Shown: piece after piece, positions 21,871 through 33,139 of the stretch
How positions within the stretch are numbered: position 1 is the stretch's first letter
Layout: every line of letters begins with the position of its first letter
Source: Chinchilla lanigera
Lineage: Eukaryota; Chordata; Mammalia; Rodentia; Chinchillidae
NCBI RefSeq assembly: GCF_000276665.1
Contig: NW_004955416.1
Span: 3,691,901 to 3,755,900, forward strand
Reading direction: 5' to 3'
DNA: 64,000 nt
Translations under genes and position numbers: made by a program
Notes under the pieces: generated by a model
The model's database searches: none
The model's input: only the letters and a program-made list of their open reading frames with translations
Told to the model about the DNA's origin: nothing

Positions 21871-23694
21871 CAAGCCAGAAGTTCTCAATCTACTACTTTT
21901 ATACGAAAAATCTATATTCAGTATAAGACTTGACACAAAAAGTAGAATTAAGAGATAATGACTAGTGAAAAAATAGTGATATATGTTCATTGCATTTTTA
22001 TTTACAGTGTTTTAACTGTTCGTGTGGATTAAGATAATCAAATTTGTAATCCGGGATTTTGGCATGAATACAGAAGCATCTTATCATGCTGTTGGAAACT
22101 CCATCCCTTTATAAAAATTCATTTTGACTAATGTGGACTATTTCATCAAGTGAATATACCATGATTATATTAACAAATCCCTTCATTTGTACATTTAGTA
22201 CTTCTAGATATTTCATAATATTGCAAACAACTACATAAAAACAGCTTTATTCACAAAGATTTCTCTTTGCAGTTACTTTTAAAAAACAGTGAACTTTGGT
22301 ATACATAGTTCCACTTGATCTTGTAAACCAAAATGCAAGATTATATATGTGCATGTCATACATTTGGAATACATGCACTTGTATGTGTGTTAAACATTGG
22401 TCCATTTTGTCCCGTATTGATTCAAAGGGTTTAATGTTTTATACTTCTCACAATTCTACAACTGTTACAGAGTGATGTGTTTGCCTAGGTCTTTCTTCAA
22501 ATTATTCAAATGCGTTATGAAGAAGAAATATCTAAGATATGTGCTTTGGACAAGGCACTGTGAACACCACTCTCACTCGACGTCACCCATCACTCAGAAC
22601 CCTGGGACTCTTGTTCAAACAGAGGCAAATTCACCAAATTACAGTGATTTAGTGTGCATATCTTTGTATCAGCCACAAATTTACTATCTAGTAAAATTCC
22701 TTCCAATGTTATCACATGCTAGATTTGTTTTACATAATTCAAACAAATATAAGGCTTATAAAACTATAAAGGGAAATCTTAGAAGTAAAACATTTTAAAA
22801 CAACTATTGCAGTAGGTGCTGTGAGTTAACAACTAATGTCTCATTTCTGCTTCCTAGACATTTATGCACACAACATTTAGAACTCATGTATTAAGCACCT
22901 TGCCTTATCTTCCACATGTTTCTAAACAGAAAAATAATAATAATTTTAGTTAGAAATTAGGTTTGTTGTTTTAAAAATAAAAGCAAAAAATTGTTGATAG
23001 ATAATTTGTCTTTTAATATAAAAGCATGAAGAACTGTATGAACAAATGGATGGTTAAGCAAACGGAATTTAATATAAAACTAAGTTACAGTATCTTGAAG
23101 CTTTTATGGCCAAGGGTATGTTGTCCTGTGTTCATTAAGTTTTACTTGTGGTTTGTCGGGCAAGACTTATCAAAGTGCATGTTTACTAAGAGAATCAGCT
23201 TTCACCTGCCAGTGCTGAATACTAAATAATGGCAGCACTGTTTCATTGCATTGCTTAACAACGTAAATATCTCAATGGGTAGACTGTACTCTCAGCTAAT
23301 ATGGTTCTCCACATAACAGAAAAAATTTTAAATGAAATCTGGTCTTGAACGTTAGATCATCACTCAAATAATTATTCCTCCTCAAAGAACTACTAAAAAT
23401 AATTTTAAAAGAACTACTCATTTTTCCTCATGGTGGGTGAAAATGCTTGACAAAATAAAGGGGATCTTCCTTAGCTTTGCAATAATGGAAAGCATTCTCC
23501 TTATCCAGCATGCTACAAAAACTACGCGTTTTTTCTAAATTGTCTTTAACACAATGTACCATGGAAAGTATGCTGAAGGGGTAAAACTAATTTACCTAGA
23601 TAGTCAATGTTAACACTGTTATCTCATTTTTAAATAGCTTATTGAAATGAGAAAGTAGTTGAAAACCACTAAAAAGGCATTAGAAGCATTATAC
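21871..23694. other. AT-rich intergenic DNA
   Basis: No family recognised. The longest open frame, 22472-22798 (108 codons), is AT-driven and has no recognisable domain. Confidence 0.4.
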
Positions 23695-23707
23695 ACAGGC
23701 TCTATTT

Positions 23708-23819
23708 GGGTTTTCTGTTTTTTTGTTTTGTTTGTATTTTTTTTTGGTACCAGGAATCAAACTCAGGACCTTGCACTTGTCAGGCAGGCCCTGTGCTGTT
23801 GAGCTATATCCCCAGCCCA
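23708..23819 (-). mobile_element. ID-like SINE with 13-bp TSD
   Basis: The plus strand shows a T-rich tail, then TTGGTACCAGGAATCAAACT, CAGGCAGGCCCTGTGCTGTT and GAGCTATATCCCCAGCCCA, the complement of the ID body with its B and A boxes. A perfect 13-bp repeat, ACAGGCTCTATTT, flanks it at 23695-23707 and 23820-23832. Confidence 0.88.
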
Positions 23820-24152
23820 ACAGGCTCTATTTAATAAGAAAAACTGAGGTCATACATAACAAGCATTCTTTAGTTGTCATTTTCTTCAACTATAATGATA
23901 TCCTTTTTATCAAACCAGTGGTCACATACTGTGAGGACACTAGATATGACAGAAAAAACAAAGGTTAAGGCATGATAATAATGTACTGTGTGCTATTTAC
24001 CAGCATTTAAAACAATTGCCACTACCTCTTTTCACTTTTTTATATCTCCTCAAATATCATTTCTATGTGGTGAGAACATCCTAAATCTTTCTTTCTAGAT
24101 TCTTTAAATGCATAGTACATTCTTATTATCGCCAGTCCCCGTCTAGGGCGTA

Positions 24153-24245
24153 TAGACTGAGAGTAGAATAGTGGTTACAAGAGCTTGGGGAAGAATGAAG
24201 GGAGGGAGGAACGGAGAGCGGTTGGTCAGTGAGTACTTTTTATAC
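24153..24245 (+). mobile_element. L1M-type LINE 3' UTR fragment
   Basis: GACTGAGAGTAGAATAGTGG, TTACAAGAGCTTGGGGAAGA and GAGCGGTTGGTCAGTGAGTA match the familiar AGAATGGTGGTTACCAGAGGC-type segment of old mammalian L1 3' UTRs. Only about 90 bp survives. Confidence 0.6.
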
Positions 24246-24360
24246 AGCGCGACGACGGTGCTAGTCATCATTCCTTTTCATTTTCACAAACTCTGTGAAG
24301 TGGGAAGAATGAGCTCAGAGGCTGCAGCTCTTTCCCAGGACCTCATGGGTGGTTAAGAGG
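24246..24360 (+). mobile_element. Possible MIR fragment
   Basis: GTGCTAGTCATCATTCC, TTTTCACAAACTCTGTGAAG and AGCTCAGAGGCTGCAGCTC could be a diverged MIR core. The match is weak, and the CGCGACGACGG at the start is not MIR-like. Confidence 0.35.
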
Positions 24361-24959
24361 TACAGCCTAGCACCAGCTGAACCTTCAAACGATTTCTCCT
24401 TCACCATGACCTTTCAGCTCCCTGGCGCTGACGGTTTTCCAGTTTTTCATGAAGTAAACAAAAAACTATTTAGAAATGCTGTAAAACATTTTGACACCTT
24501 AATATACTTTTATAGGAGACATAAACAATCCATATCACTGTGATTAAAACCCAAGCAGCTCACAATGAGAATGCCTTTGAGTCTTCAGTTGTTCCTCTCT
24601 GGACCTTTAATGGTATCAAGAACATAATAGCTCTGGGTTTCTCCTCAGAGTCCCACAATTAACTTTTAGGCTCACAATACACTATACAGTATCATAGGAT
24701 CAGAGAAACGCCAAGACTGATCTGTAGCCTTTCTCTACAGTCTGAAAACCCTAGATCTTTATTTTTCAGCACACAATTAGAAGGGAAAATGAACTCCAAA
24801 CAACAGTGTAATTGATGGAAGCAATATTCAGAATTTTAAGCAAACAAATCTCTCTTAAACCAAAGCCATGACAGAAGAAAAAATAGACAATGCAGAATAT
24901 TTCTGATCTTACTTTTCTTCATTGTAATTCGTCTCCATTCCTTGCTTTGCCTTGCTTCT

Positions 24960-25035
24960 TTACTTACTTAATAGATATTTATTGGGCATTTGCCAAGTCC
25001 CTGGAATTTTGCTAGGACTTCTTGCTAATCTTTGG
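24960..25035 (-). mobile_element. L2 3'-end fragment, antisense
   Basis: AATAGATATTTATTGGGCAT, TTGCCAAGTCCCTGG and AATTTTGCTAGGACTTC resemble the complement of the L2 3' terminus (AATATTTATTGAGTGCCTAC-type). Confidence 0.5.
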
Positions 25036-25039
25036 TAAG

Positions 25040-26150
25040 AGAAACTAATGGAAACTGTATGTTCATATTAGAAAATAATGTATTATTTAATATGTTGATA
25101 AAACTCATCAGTCATACTGAACAAAATTTTATTGAAAGCACTGAATGGAAACATTCTTTAAAGAAGTAAATACAAACAACAAAAGTACATGATAGGTATG
25201 TAATCAAAAATACCTGTTTAAAAGGAAAACAAAATTTAAATGTGTGTCAGTTAAGTATGGCAAGAACAGCACCAACAGCAGATCTGGTGTTTTCACTTAA
25301 TGTTGTTCTTTCGATTTTGGCATATTTTAAAAAAGATACAAGGAAATAAAAGAGATGCTCTTATTAGTAAAGATGAGACAAAATTATAACTTACAACTTA
25401 CATTATTATGTGTCTAAAACCTCACTACACAAGCAGGTCAATGTAAAAATATTAAATTAGTAAGACAGCACAATAAGATGATGAAATATAAGATCATATT
25501 TTCCATCTGTTTCATTTAAACCAAGATTTGTTTGTTATTAACTTTGGTCCCATTTGCTTTTACTCTTACTTTATTCATATATTTCTGTTTCTCTTTCTCT
25601 GGAATTCCCCAAGGTTAGGCACGGGTACATTCATTGCCTAATGAAGGCCTACTTCCGGCTTCATAGATGACATCTTCTTGCTAGGTTTTCACACAGTAGA
25701 AAGCTAAGGCATCTCTGTTGGACCTCATTTATAAGGGCAGTAAGCCCATTAATGAGGATGCCACCTTCCTGACCAAATCACCTCTCCAAACACTCCACCT
25801 TGACATTTAAAAAGTCAACATATGAATTTTGAGAGGAAGAAATACATTCTCCATGGGACAAATATTTGAATGGATGGATGGATAGATGGATGGATGGATG
25901 GGTGGGTGGATGGATGGATAACTGAAATTGAAGATCTTATGTTGCCAAGAAATATCCCAGAAATGCTGACAGCTATGGGAAGCATGGATTGGTAGGAAAC
26001 ATGAAGAAGTGACACTAGACTATTGTGCAGGTATTAAATCCTGAAGCCTAATTTGTGAAAGACTGAAGTGAGCTAGGAGATTAAGTTTGCTGATCTGCCA
26101 TCTGCCTGGAGTCACATTATAATTCCCATCCCTGTCTCTTTTCCTGTGCC
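25040..26150. other. AT-rich DNA with a GGAT microsatellite
   Basis: A (GGAT)n tract with GATA and GGGT variants lies at 25869-25920. No gene or other repeat was recognised. Confidence 0.5.
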
Positions 26151-26275
26151 TCTGCTTAACTACTTGTGTGTATCTTCTTATTGCTCTTCATTGAGGAAGT
26201 CTAGGACAAAGACCAGTATACCCTCTGTTATGTCTGTTCAGCACCTAGCGAACGCTTGGTATAAAAGATGGGAGA
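26150..26275 (+). mobile_element. Possible L2 3' fragment
   Basis: AGTCTAGGACAAAGACCAG and TGTCTGTTCAGCACCTAGCG, then AACGCTTGG, resemble the GCAGGGACTTTGTCTG and CAGCGCCTAGAACAGTGCC blocks of L2. The match is weak. Confidence 0.4.
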
Positions 26276-26277
26276 AT

Positions 26278-26430
26278 GAAAATAAAGAGGTGGAAAGAGA
26301 GATCTAGAAAGAAAGGAAAAGAGAAAGTTAAGATAGGGAAAGGAAATGTGGTAGGGAAAGAGAGAAGAAAAAAATTGAAAAACAAAAAAAGAAAAATCAG
26401 GAAAGAAACATGAGAAAAACATGAGACAAC
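26278..26430. repeat. Purine-rich tract
   Basis: The plus strand is almost all A and G (GAAAGAAAGGAAAAGAG-type). This low-complexity sequence explains the phenylalanine/serine-rich minus-strand open frame at 26228-26422. Confidence 0.8.
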
Positions 26431-26533
26431 AGAAATGTTTTATAGGTAATGCAAAGAGATTAACAATTTTTAAAATACCCTGTTACTGAAATAGTTCCTA
26501 TGCATGGGAAGCAAATCATCAGGATTTTTTTCT

Positions 26534-26700
26534 TTTTTTTTCTTTCTCCTCTTTTTGAGACATGGTCTCACTATGCAGTTCATGCTGAGCTGCATCCTTG
26601 AGCTCACTTTGTAGCCCAGGCTGGTCTAGAATTTACAATGATCCTACTGCCTCAGCCTCCCAAGTGCTAAGTTTACAGGTGTGCACCACCACATCCGGCT
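26534..26700 (-). mobile_element. B1-like SINE
   Basis: The plus strand has a T-rich tail, TTTGAGACATGGTCTCACTA, CTTTGTAGCCCAGGCTGGTC, CTACTGCCTCAGCCTCCCAA and GGTGTGCACCACCACATCCG. Near-identical flanks (AGGATTTTTTTCT at 26521 and AGGAATTTTTCT at 26701) are probably the target duplication. Confidence 0.85.
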
Positions 26701-26712
26701 AGGAATTTTTCT

Positions 26713-27929
26713 TGTATGGTTTCTCCAAAGAGTTTCACTTAATTCCTATTACATTTTCTCCTGCTATTTGTCCTACTGTCTATTTCTTTTGCTGTGTGCA
26801 GTGGATCAGTCAGCAGATGGACTTTCTAGATGCAATCCCTGTCCCGTTGCTCTTTGTAGACTTGCAAGCTCCTAACCCTTCTCCTTTGCAACCACTCTGC
26901 TCCAGTTTCCAGCCTGGTGCAGAAGGAGCCCACTGCCCATTCCAGCCCAAAAGTTTTCCCTGCTATTTCCTTTCTTACCTTAAATAACATAAGTTAAGAA
27001 ATATATTGAACAACATGGTCACTGCCAAGGGACTAACGCTGCTCTTACCTGCTAAAGGCAATATAATTTGATCTGGTAATTTTCCATTTACTTGACTATA
27101 GATCCTCATTCACAGTGCTGAATATAAATATCTCCTTGTCTGCCAGGAACAGTTTTTTTAAAAGATGGTATTTTTATCTATCTGAATCTGAATAAACAAG
27201 GCAGAGAATATATATTATCTCTTCCGATTTAAAGAAGCTATTTTCATGAGCTACATTGACCACATCTCTTACTACTGTTGGCAAAAGTGCAGTGCTTAAT
27301 GAGTAAAAATAAAACTAGTGTTGTCCCTCAAGAGGTTTTTTTTCATATATACAGCACATTTGAGGAGTGTTGTTTATTACAGCTTGGTAAATATTTTAAA
27401 GACTCATTTTGATGGAAGCTGTGTCTCTTCTAAGAAGGGAGCTTTACGGGAGTACTGTAGCAGCCTAGCATATGCAAATCAGTAGCATTTATGAGTTAGA
27501 AAAAGAAAAGCTGGCATGAGGTTGTGCAGGACATACAATTAGAGTGTACAACTTTTGCTATTCAAATTTCAAGTGAATACTAAAAAAGTCACTATTTTTC
27601 TTAGGTCACACCTTACTGCTACATCCATAAGATGCACCACGTCTCATGTGCATGCTTGTTCTCATGTAAGAAAACACACACAGAGACTGAAATTCCAAGA
27701 AGATATAAACTGCAAGATAATTATTCATAGTCTAAAATAATTTTTATATCATAACTTTTAATAGCTAGTTCTCTCAGCACATTCAAACTATACATGGTAT
27801 ACAGAACTATAGTCTGTATGAAATCTATCACAGTTGCATTAGGTAAAGTGGGGTATATTGGTAAGCAGAATTTGAAGAATATAATTAGAATGAATTCCAC
27901 AAAATATGAAAACAGATGAAACTACTTCT
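26713..27929. other. Unassigned intergenic DNA
   Basis: No gene or family was recognised. The segment at 27647-27709 is duplicated at 28797-28859 (see that entry). Confidence 0.4.
27647..27709. repeat. 63-bp local duplication, copy A
   Basis: This segment aligns without gaps to 28797-28859 at roughly 84% identity. Both copies share TGTGCATG, TTCTCATGTAA, ACACAGAG and AAGAAGATATA in the same order and orientation, 1150 bp apart. The flanks do not match, and I recognise no repeat family in the shared part. Confidence 0.7.
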
Positions 27930-27945
27930 AAAAATGTTCATTTTT

Positions 27946-28026
27946 TGGTCACAACTAGAGACCATACTCATAAGCGAAATAAATCAAACATACATGTGCA
28001 AGCACCGCATTGTTTCTCTAGTGTAA
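27946..28026 (+). pseudogene. L1 ORF2 C-terminal remnant
   Basis: The last 26 codons of L1 ORF2p are present in frame, with LETILISEINQTYM followed by KHRIVSLV and stop. They match the fragment ending at 60507, which ends YCIVSLV. ORF2p is the endonuclease and reverse transcriptase of L1; here only the extreme C-terminus remains, with no start codon, so it is a dead fragment. Confidence 0.8.
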
Positions 28027-28424
28027 AGCCTGAAAGAGTTAATTTAATCTAGGAGATATGATAGACATTGAGAATTGATAGGAAAGCACTCATAGGTAAA
28101 GGATAACTGGGATATGGGAAAAGAGAAGGGAAAGAAGGAGAAAGTTTGTATATATGTATATGCAGGATAGTTAACACGGGTGTTCTACTGTCCTGTATTT
28201 CCTTGCTGAAAGAAACTGGCAGTGAGGCATTGGTTGATTAGCTTTGTATGTCTATATGTGTTTTCATGAGAAACTACATTGAAGATATCAATATGTAATA
28301 CAATAAGCATTGTTAATTCCCTACCACTGTGTCTGTAATTCTGATCCTATGCTATTTTGTAAAATGTTGTCAGTCTGTTAGTATTTTCCTCCTTTTATTT
28401 CTAAAATAAAAAAAAATAAAAAAT
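27946..28424 (+). mobile_element. 5'-truncated L1 LINE 3' end with TSD
   Basis: The insert begins inside the last codons of L1 ORF2. Read from 27946 it gives 26 codons ending in KHRIVSLV and a TAA stop at 28024-28026, matching the conserved ORF2 C-terminus. A 3' UTR of about 370 bp follows, then an A-rich tail. A perfect 16-bp repeat, AAAAATGTTCATTTTT, flanks it at 27930-27945 and 28425-28440. The clean duplication and intact frame suggest a fairly young rodent L1 copy that was 5'-truncated on insertion. Confidence 0.88.
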
Positions 28425-28703
28425 AAAAATGTTCATTTTTGAATTTCAGGAAACACCTTTAGCTATTATACAAAAAAGGCAAGTATTAATTTAAATTTGT
28501 GCAAAGAATTCAAGGCAAGAATTACTGAGATCTTTTTTCCCTGTATGATTAAAAAATTATTGGAGTATTAGTCAAATTGCTAACGCTGGTCACACTGAAC
28601 GTCAGCTTTCAAGCACATGTATAGAGGTGCTATGAGACAAATGTAAGATTTATGAGAGCACTTCTGAATTATTTTTAATATTCTGAAATGTGGGTTTGAA
28701 ATA

Positions 28704-28926
28704 GTTCTCAAAGTTTAGTTTCTAAACTAGTGATACCAGACGCCTGGGAATTTGCAGGAAATGCAGGTACTCGAGCTCCATCCTCAATTTAATAAATGTG
28801 CATGTTCATTCTCATGTAACAAAACATACACAGAGTCCAAAATTCTAAGAAGATATATAATATGTCTTATATTATATCAAGCCCTTCATGTGATTCCATG
28901 CACATGAAGTCTAAGAACCACTGAAG
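28704..28926 (+). mobile_element. MER-type hAT element carrying a 63-bp foreign segment
   Basis: The left end AGTTCTCAAAGTTTAGT and right end GTCTAAGAACCACTGAAG are the inverted ends of the TTCTCAAACTTTAGTGTGCA-type non-autonomous hAT repeat. The middle, AATTTGCAGGAAATGCAGG, is only partly consensus-like, and 28797-28859 is instead the second copy of a local 63-bp duplication. Confidence 0.5.
28797..28859. repeat. 63-bp local duplication, copy B
   Basis: Partner of 27647-27709, about 84% identical and gap-free. It lies inside sequence with hAT-like ends, and its flanks are unrelated to those of copy A. Confidence 0.7.
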
Positions 28927-30611
28927 TAGAATATACATTCCTGTTTGCTGCCTTAGACTGTTAATTTTCTAGCTAGGTTCCTTAGAATGCTAACACTTGG
29001 TCCCAGGGCCTCCAATTGGGGTAGCCATGCAGAGAGAAGGGATACAAGAGGGGGAAAGTATGTTTTAGGAATACGGCTGAAGGCACCTATTGTATTTGCA
29101 GATGGAAATGTATAGCAGCTAGATGCAGTTACAAGTTCTGAATGCAAGAGAGAGCAGCACTAACAAGAGGAATAGAGGGAGCAGAAAATGAAAGCAGAGA
29201 TAAGAGGAAGAGGCAGGGAGAGAAAAAGAGGGGAAATTATTCAGTCAACTGCTTTTAAGGAGTCTGCAGAACCATATACAGTAATCCAAATGATAGATGT
29301 TGTGTGTATGACAGTGCAACAATACAGATGATCTAAAGAATTTATCTTAAATGAAAAAATAAATCACAGATGAATACTTAAAATATCATTCCTTTTAAGA
29401 GTTAAAAATAACTAAGATGAAATATAGATGTATAGCTTTTGGAAATACATTAGATGAAGTGATGTAAGAAGTAAAGCAAGAGAACAATGAACAGAAGACT
29501 TGGGATGACAATTTTCCCTGTAGGAAGAGATCAGATGTGCAAACACAGGATGAGCACACAGCCGGAGGAAGGTACTGTCGAGGCCTGGGTTTTCATGCTG
29601 AATAGCACAATCGTGACCACCTACTTCATTGCATGAGAGAGGGCCATGAATGGGCTGATAATGACCAAGATTTATGGGCATCCAATTTTAAGCCCTTAAT
29701 GTCCATTAATAAATGATAAAGATTCTAATAGTAAAATTGTAGGATATGCACTATCATCATTACCAACACCCCCAAAATAAGATAAAAGGAATCATCATTA
29801 AAATGAGGCTTTTAACAGAAAAGAACCCCTATTTGGTAATGTATTATATAGTTTTATCTATGAGTTGTTTATATCTAACAAAAAAAGAAAAAGAAAATGT
29901 AACAAATTCCACATCTCAGCATGATTAATAAAATAGAAAGTATTTCCTAGGCTTTGCCATGACATTATTTTGATATCACCTTGCTCCATTTGTTATTTGC
30001 CTGTTCCTAAATTTTAGAGCTTCCTGTGGGCTGTGGTGGTAGAGGGGCTGCTGCCCCTGAGCAGTCCTAATTGCAATCTATTTGTTTTAACCTGACCTAG
30101 TCTGTGTCATACTTTCCAAGGCCTTTCTTCTGACATATAAGAATAAGTAGCAATTATTCAAATAGACTAATTACTCACTATTATTGAACTAGCTACTAGG
30201 TAGCTCTTTTAATAATGATGGCTTAACCTAGGTGAAATGTATAGGTTTTTCAAAGGCCCTTAAAGTCATACTAGGGTTTAAAATTTGAAACTCTGTGATA
30301 TATCATGAAGGAAGATATTTATGTTCAGAGACTTTTCTTCAAAGCATACCCCCTAATGAGCACTTTATCTTACTTTCATGTAATAGTGCCCATGTAGATA
30401 ATTGTCAAACAAAGAAAAATTTTATAATATATACATAAGCCCTGGTAGGCTAGAAAGTCTGAGAAAGCTTCAAATCATTGAATCTAGGAGGCTGGACCAA
30501 AATATCACTAATAATTTAAATCCTGTTAAATAATCATACAGCAGGGGGATCAAGAATATTTTCCCATATTTCTTATATTTCCCACTGGGCTTTGAGGACT
30601 TTTCTGTTGTT
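28927..30611. other. Unassigned intergenic DNA with a purine-rich tract
   Basis: About 29140-29235 is purine-rich (GAGA, GAAG). The rest is AT-rich. The 89-codon minus-strand frame at 29412-29681 has no recognised domain. Confidence 0.4.
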
Positions 30612-30776
30612 GCTTTGTTTTGTTTTATTTTATTTTTTGAGACAGGGTCTCACTTTGTAGTCTAGACTGACCTTGAATTCACATTGTAGTCCAGGCTGGC
30701 CTTGAACTTGTGGTGATCCTCTTGTCCCAGCCTCCCAAATGCTGGGATTATAGGCATGCACCACCACTCATAGCCC
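30612..30776 (-). mobile_element. B1-like SINE
   Basis: T-rich tail, then TTTTGAGACAGGGTCTCACT, CAGGCTGGCCTTGAACTTGT, TGTCCCAGCCTCCCAAATGC and TGGGATTATAGGCATGCACC, the complement of the B1 body. Confidence 0.85.
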
Positions 30777-30903
30777 CATTGGGATTTAATTGAATGCTTT
30801 ACTTCAGTTGTGTTTCTCAAGCCATATATAAATTTATTCAATGGACTTACACGACCTTTTTAACCAGTGCCATGAAATGAATACTAGATACTGTTAAATT
30901 AGA

Positions 30904-30943
30904 GATAGATAGGTAGATAGATAGATAGATATAGATAGACTTT
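30904..30943. repeat. GATA microsatellite
   Basis: A (GATA)n tract of about 40 bp with one GGTA variant and a phase break. Confidence 0.85.
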
Positions 30944-31193
30944 ACCTTATATAGTATTTAATTATAGACATTTTCAGAGGACTGCCACCTATAAAACAAT
31001 ATGACATTATACTCGTAGCTATCTTAAGTCAAAAATCTTTAGGGACTGACACAACAGGTGATCCTTTCTTTATTGCATAGTAGCAAGAAATCCTTCTGGA
31101 TTGAAAGCAAAATTTATCCCCAGCAATATAAAGCAAGAATACTAAATGAATTTAGTTGGAGACTTTGCTAAAATTTACCTTTGTACTAAGATG

Positions 31194-31230
31194 ATGGCCA
31201 GTTCTTTTTTTTAATGGCCAGTTCTTTTTA
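31194..31230. repeat. 20-bp tandem duplication
   Basis: ATGGCCAGTTC followed by a T run occurs twice back to back, at 31194 and about 31214. It sits at the poly-T side of the neighbouring ID copy. It could be a simple replication duplication or a retroinsertion that left only a poly-T. Confidence 0.65.
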
Positions 31231-31328
31231 TTTATTTATTTTTTTAAATTTTGGTACCAGGAATCAAACTCATGACTTCAGGCTTGCCAGGCAAGCACTT
31301 ATGCCACTGAACTATATCCCTGGCCCTG
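31231..31328 (-). mobile_element. ID-like SINE
   Basis: T-rich tail, TTTTGGTACCAGGAATCAAA, GGCTTGCCAGGCAAGCACTT, ATGCCACTGAACTATATCCC and TGGCCC form the complement of an ID body. AGATGATGG on both sides (31189 and 31334) may be an imperfect target duplication. Confidence 0.82.
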
Positions 31329-31914
31329 TAATGAGATGATGGATTCTTGAAAAATTTTTATAAAATCTAAGAATCTTTGCATAAGAGAAATTACATACCA
31401 ATGGAACCAAAGTTTGAAGTGCAATGGTCATGCATTGCTTCCATTAGAAACAAGAAAGTGTGGTCATTTATTCACAGGCACAGATTCAAGCCAAATACCT
31501 ATAAAAAGTTAATGGGAGAATTCAGAACCTCATAAAAATCTGTAGGAGAGTATCCTGTCCCGCATCAAATCACCATACACATTCTCTGCGTGTGGTGTAC
31601 ATTATATGTCTGACAGGATGGAAATTATGCATATGAAAGACTACCAATACATTAAACTAGAGATATTCACTAGCTCAGACGTCCACAATATATAAGGCAC
31701 TTCAATGTCAGCATTTTTGGTGAGAACACTATCAAATGTAACTAAAGAGCTTATTTGTAATGCTTTCTTGTTAAACTTCATTTATAAGAGATGCAAGTGA
31801 AATTTTTCTGATGTTCAAAGAAATTTCGGTTTTTCCTAGTACACCCCTCCAAACCCAACCGGCTGAGGTCTACTATGCGCTCACAGTAGTTCCTCACTTC
31901 CAGGTACCAAAATC

Positions 31915-32672
31915 TGCATTAGTTATTTATGATTTCATGAGTATATTCTATAACAAATCTTAGTGGTTTAAAACAACATTACATTACTTGGGCCTGTGGT
32001 TAGAGAGCCAGGCTTGCCTTAGCTGGTTTACCTTGCTTAAGCATTCCAGGGGAGTCATATTCAAAATACCAGCAGGGAGCATATCTCGAGGCTGTACTAG
32101 GGGAACATCTAATTCCAAGCTCATTCATATGGCTGGAGGCAAGGCTTGGGCCCTCCTTGACTACTTACCAGAAAAGCTTAGGTTTCTGGCCATATTGCCT
32201 CTGCATAGGGCTCACAACTTGGCGGCTGGTTTACCCCAGGCAAGGCCTTGTAGAAAGACACAGAACTTGAGGGAGACAGTAAGATGGAAGTCTCAGTGTG
32301 TTCATAACCTTATATGAGAAATGGTAGCTCACCACTTTTGCAGTATTTTATTCAGTAGAAGTGATTCACAGCCAGGCATGATGGTGCATGCGCTGATCCC
32401 TGAACTCTAAGAAGCTAAGAAGCTGAGGCAGGAAGATTGTAAGTTCAAGTCCAGCCTGGGCAACCTAGTGACTTACAAAGACCCTGCCTCAAAAAAAAAA
32501 AAAAATTAAAAGTGCTAGGGTGTAGCTCAGTTGGAAGGCTCTAGGATCCATCTACAGAACTAAAAAAATTCACAGGGTCTCTTCACTGAAGGATGGTGGG
32601 GTTTATTACTCAAGAGACTGGATCTTAAGTAGATTTCAATGATAAGATGCATTTTACAGGCCACCTACCACA
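31915..32672 (+). mobile_element. ERVL-like LTR interrupted by a SINE
   Basis: The left end TGCATTAGTTATTTATGA with TTAGTGGTTTAAAACAACAT, the internal GATGGAAGTCTCAGTG and CTCACCACTTTTGCAGTATT, and the TACCACA end at 32666-32672 match a mammal-wide LTR-like repeat, probably ERVL class. A B1-dID SINE at 32372-32567 splits it, and the host consensus continues on the far side. The 109-codon frame at 31988-32317 lies inside this repeat and is not a gene. Confidence 0.6.
32372..32567 (+). mobile_element. B1-dID dimeric SINE inside LTR
   Basis: B1 part: GCCAGGCATGATGGTGCATG, AAGCTGAGGCAGGAAGATTG, AGCCTGGGCAACCTAGTGAC and AAAGACCCTGCCTC, then an A run. ID-like part: GTGCTAGGGTGTAGCTCAGT, then CTAGGATCCATCTACAG and an A tail. 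An 8-bp repeat, ATTCACAG, flanks it at 32364-32371 and 32568-32575. Confidence 0.85.
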
Positions 32673-33139
32673 GTGATCTTCCTGTACTAAATGAATTGTC
32701 ACTCACTTCTAATCACCCAGGAGTTACATAAAATTTCTAGATGAATAGCATTCAATCCCAATGTTTCATGGATATCTAGATTGTTAGTTAATCTAAGATA
32801 CTCACTCTATGGAGTAAGTAAGCCTTTGTAAAGGGGAGATATAACTATATCTAGAAGGTAAGAAAAGATGTCTCTGGAGAAATGATTTTTACACTAAAAC
32901 CAGAAGAAGAGCATAAAGTGGTACATGCATGGAGGTCTGTATGCAGGTAGAAAGAGCTGAATTCAAAAAAAAAGAAGAGTCATATTCAGACCCCATCTGC
33001 TTCTCCTGTACAACTTTTTCTTCCCTGTGTTCATCTTTTATAACATGATCTACTGGCTGACTCTTCTAATTTTCGAACAGGTCCATTCATTCCAATACAC
33101 TTAGCCTCAAAAGTAGTGAGTTCTGAGCCCCAGTGACCT

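Noticed and set aside
22472..22798. 108-codon plus-strand frame
   Set aside because: AT-rich chance frame with no recognisable motif, signal peptide or transmembrane pattern that could support a gene.
22835..22860. Splice-acceptor-like CTCATTTCTGCTTCCTAG
   Set aside because: One pyrimidine tract plus AG occurs often by chance, and no adjoining coding exon is present.
25869..25920. Regularly spaced short repeats, CRISPR-like at first glance
   Set aside because: It is a GGAT tetranucleotide microsatellite in a mammalian genome, with no spacers.
31988..32317. 109-codon plus-strand frame
   Set aside because: It lies wholly inside the ERVL-like LTR repeat and has no retroviral or cellular protein features.
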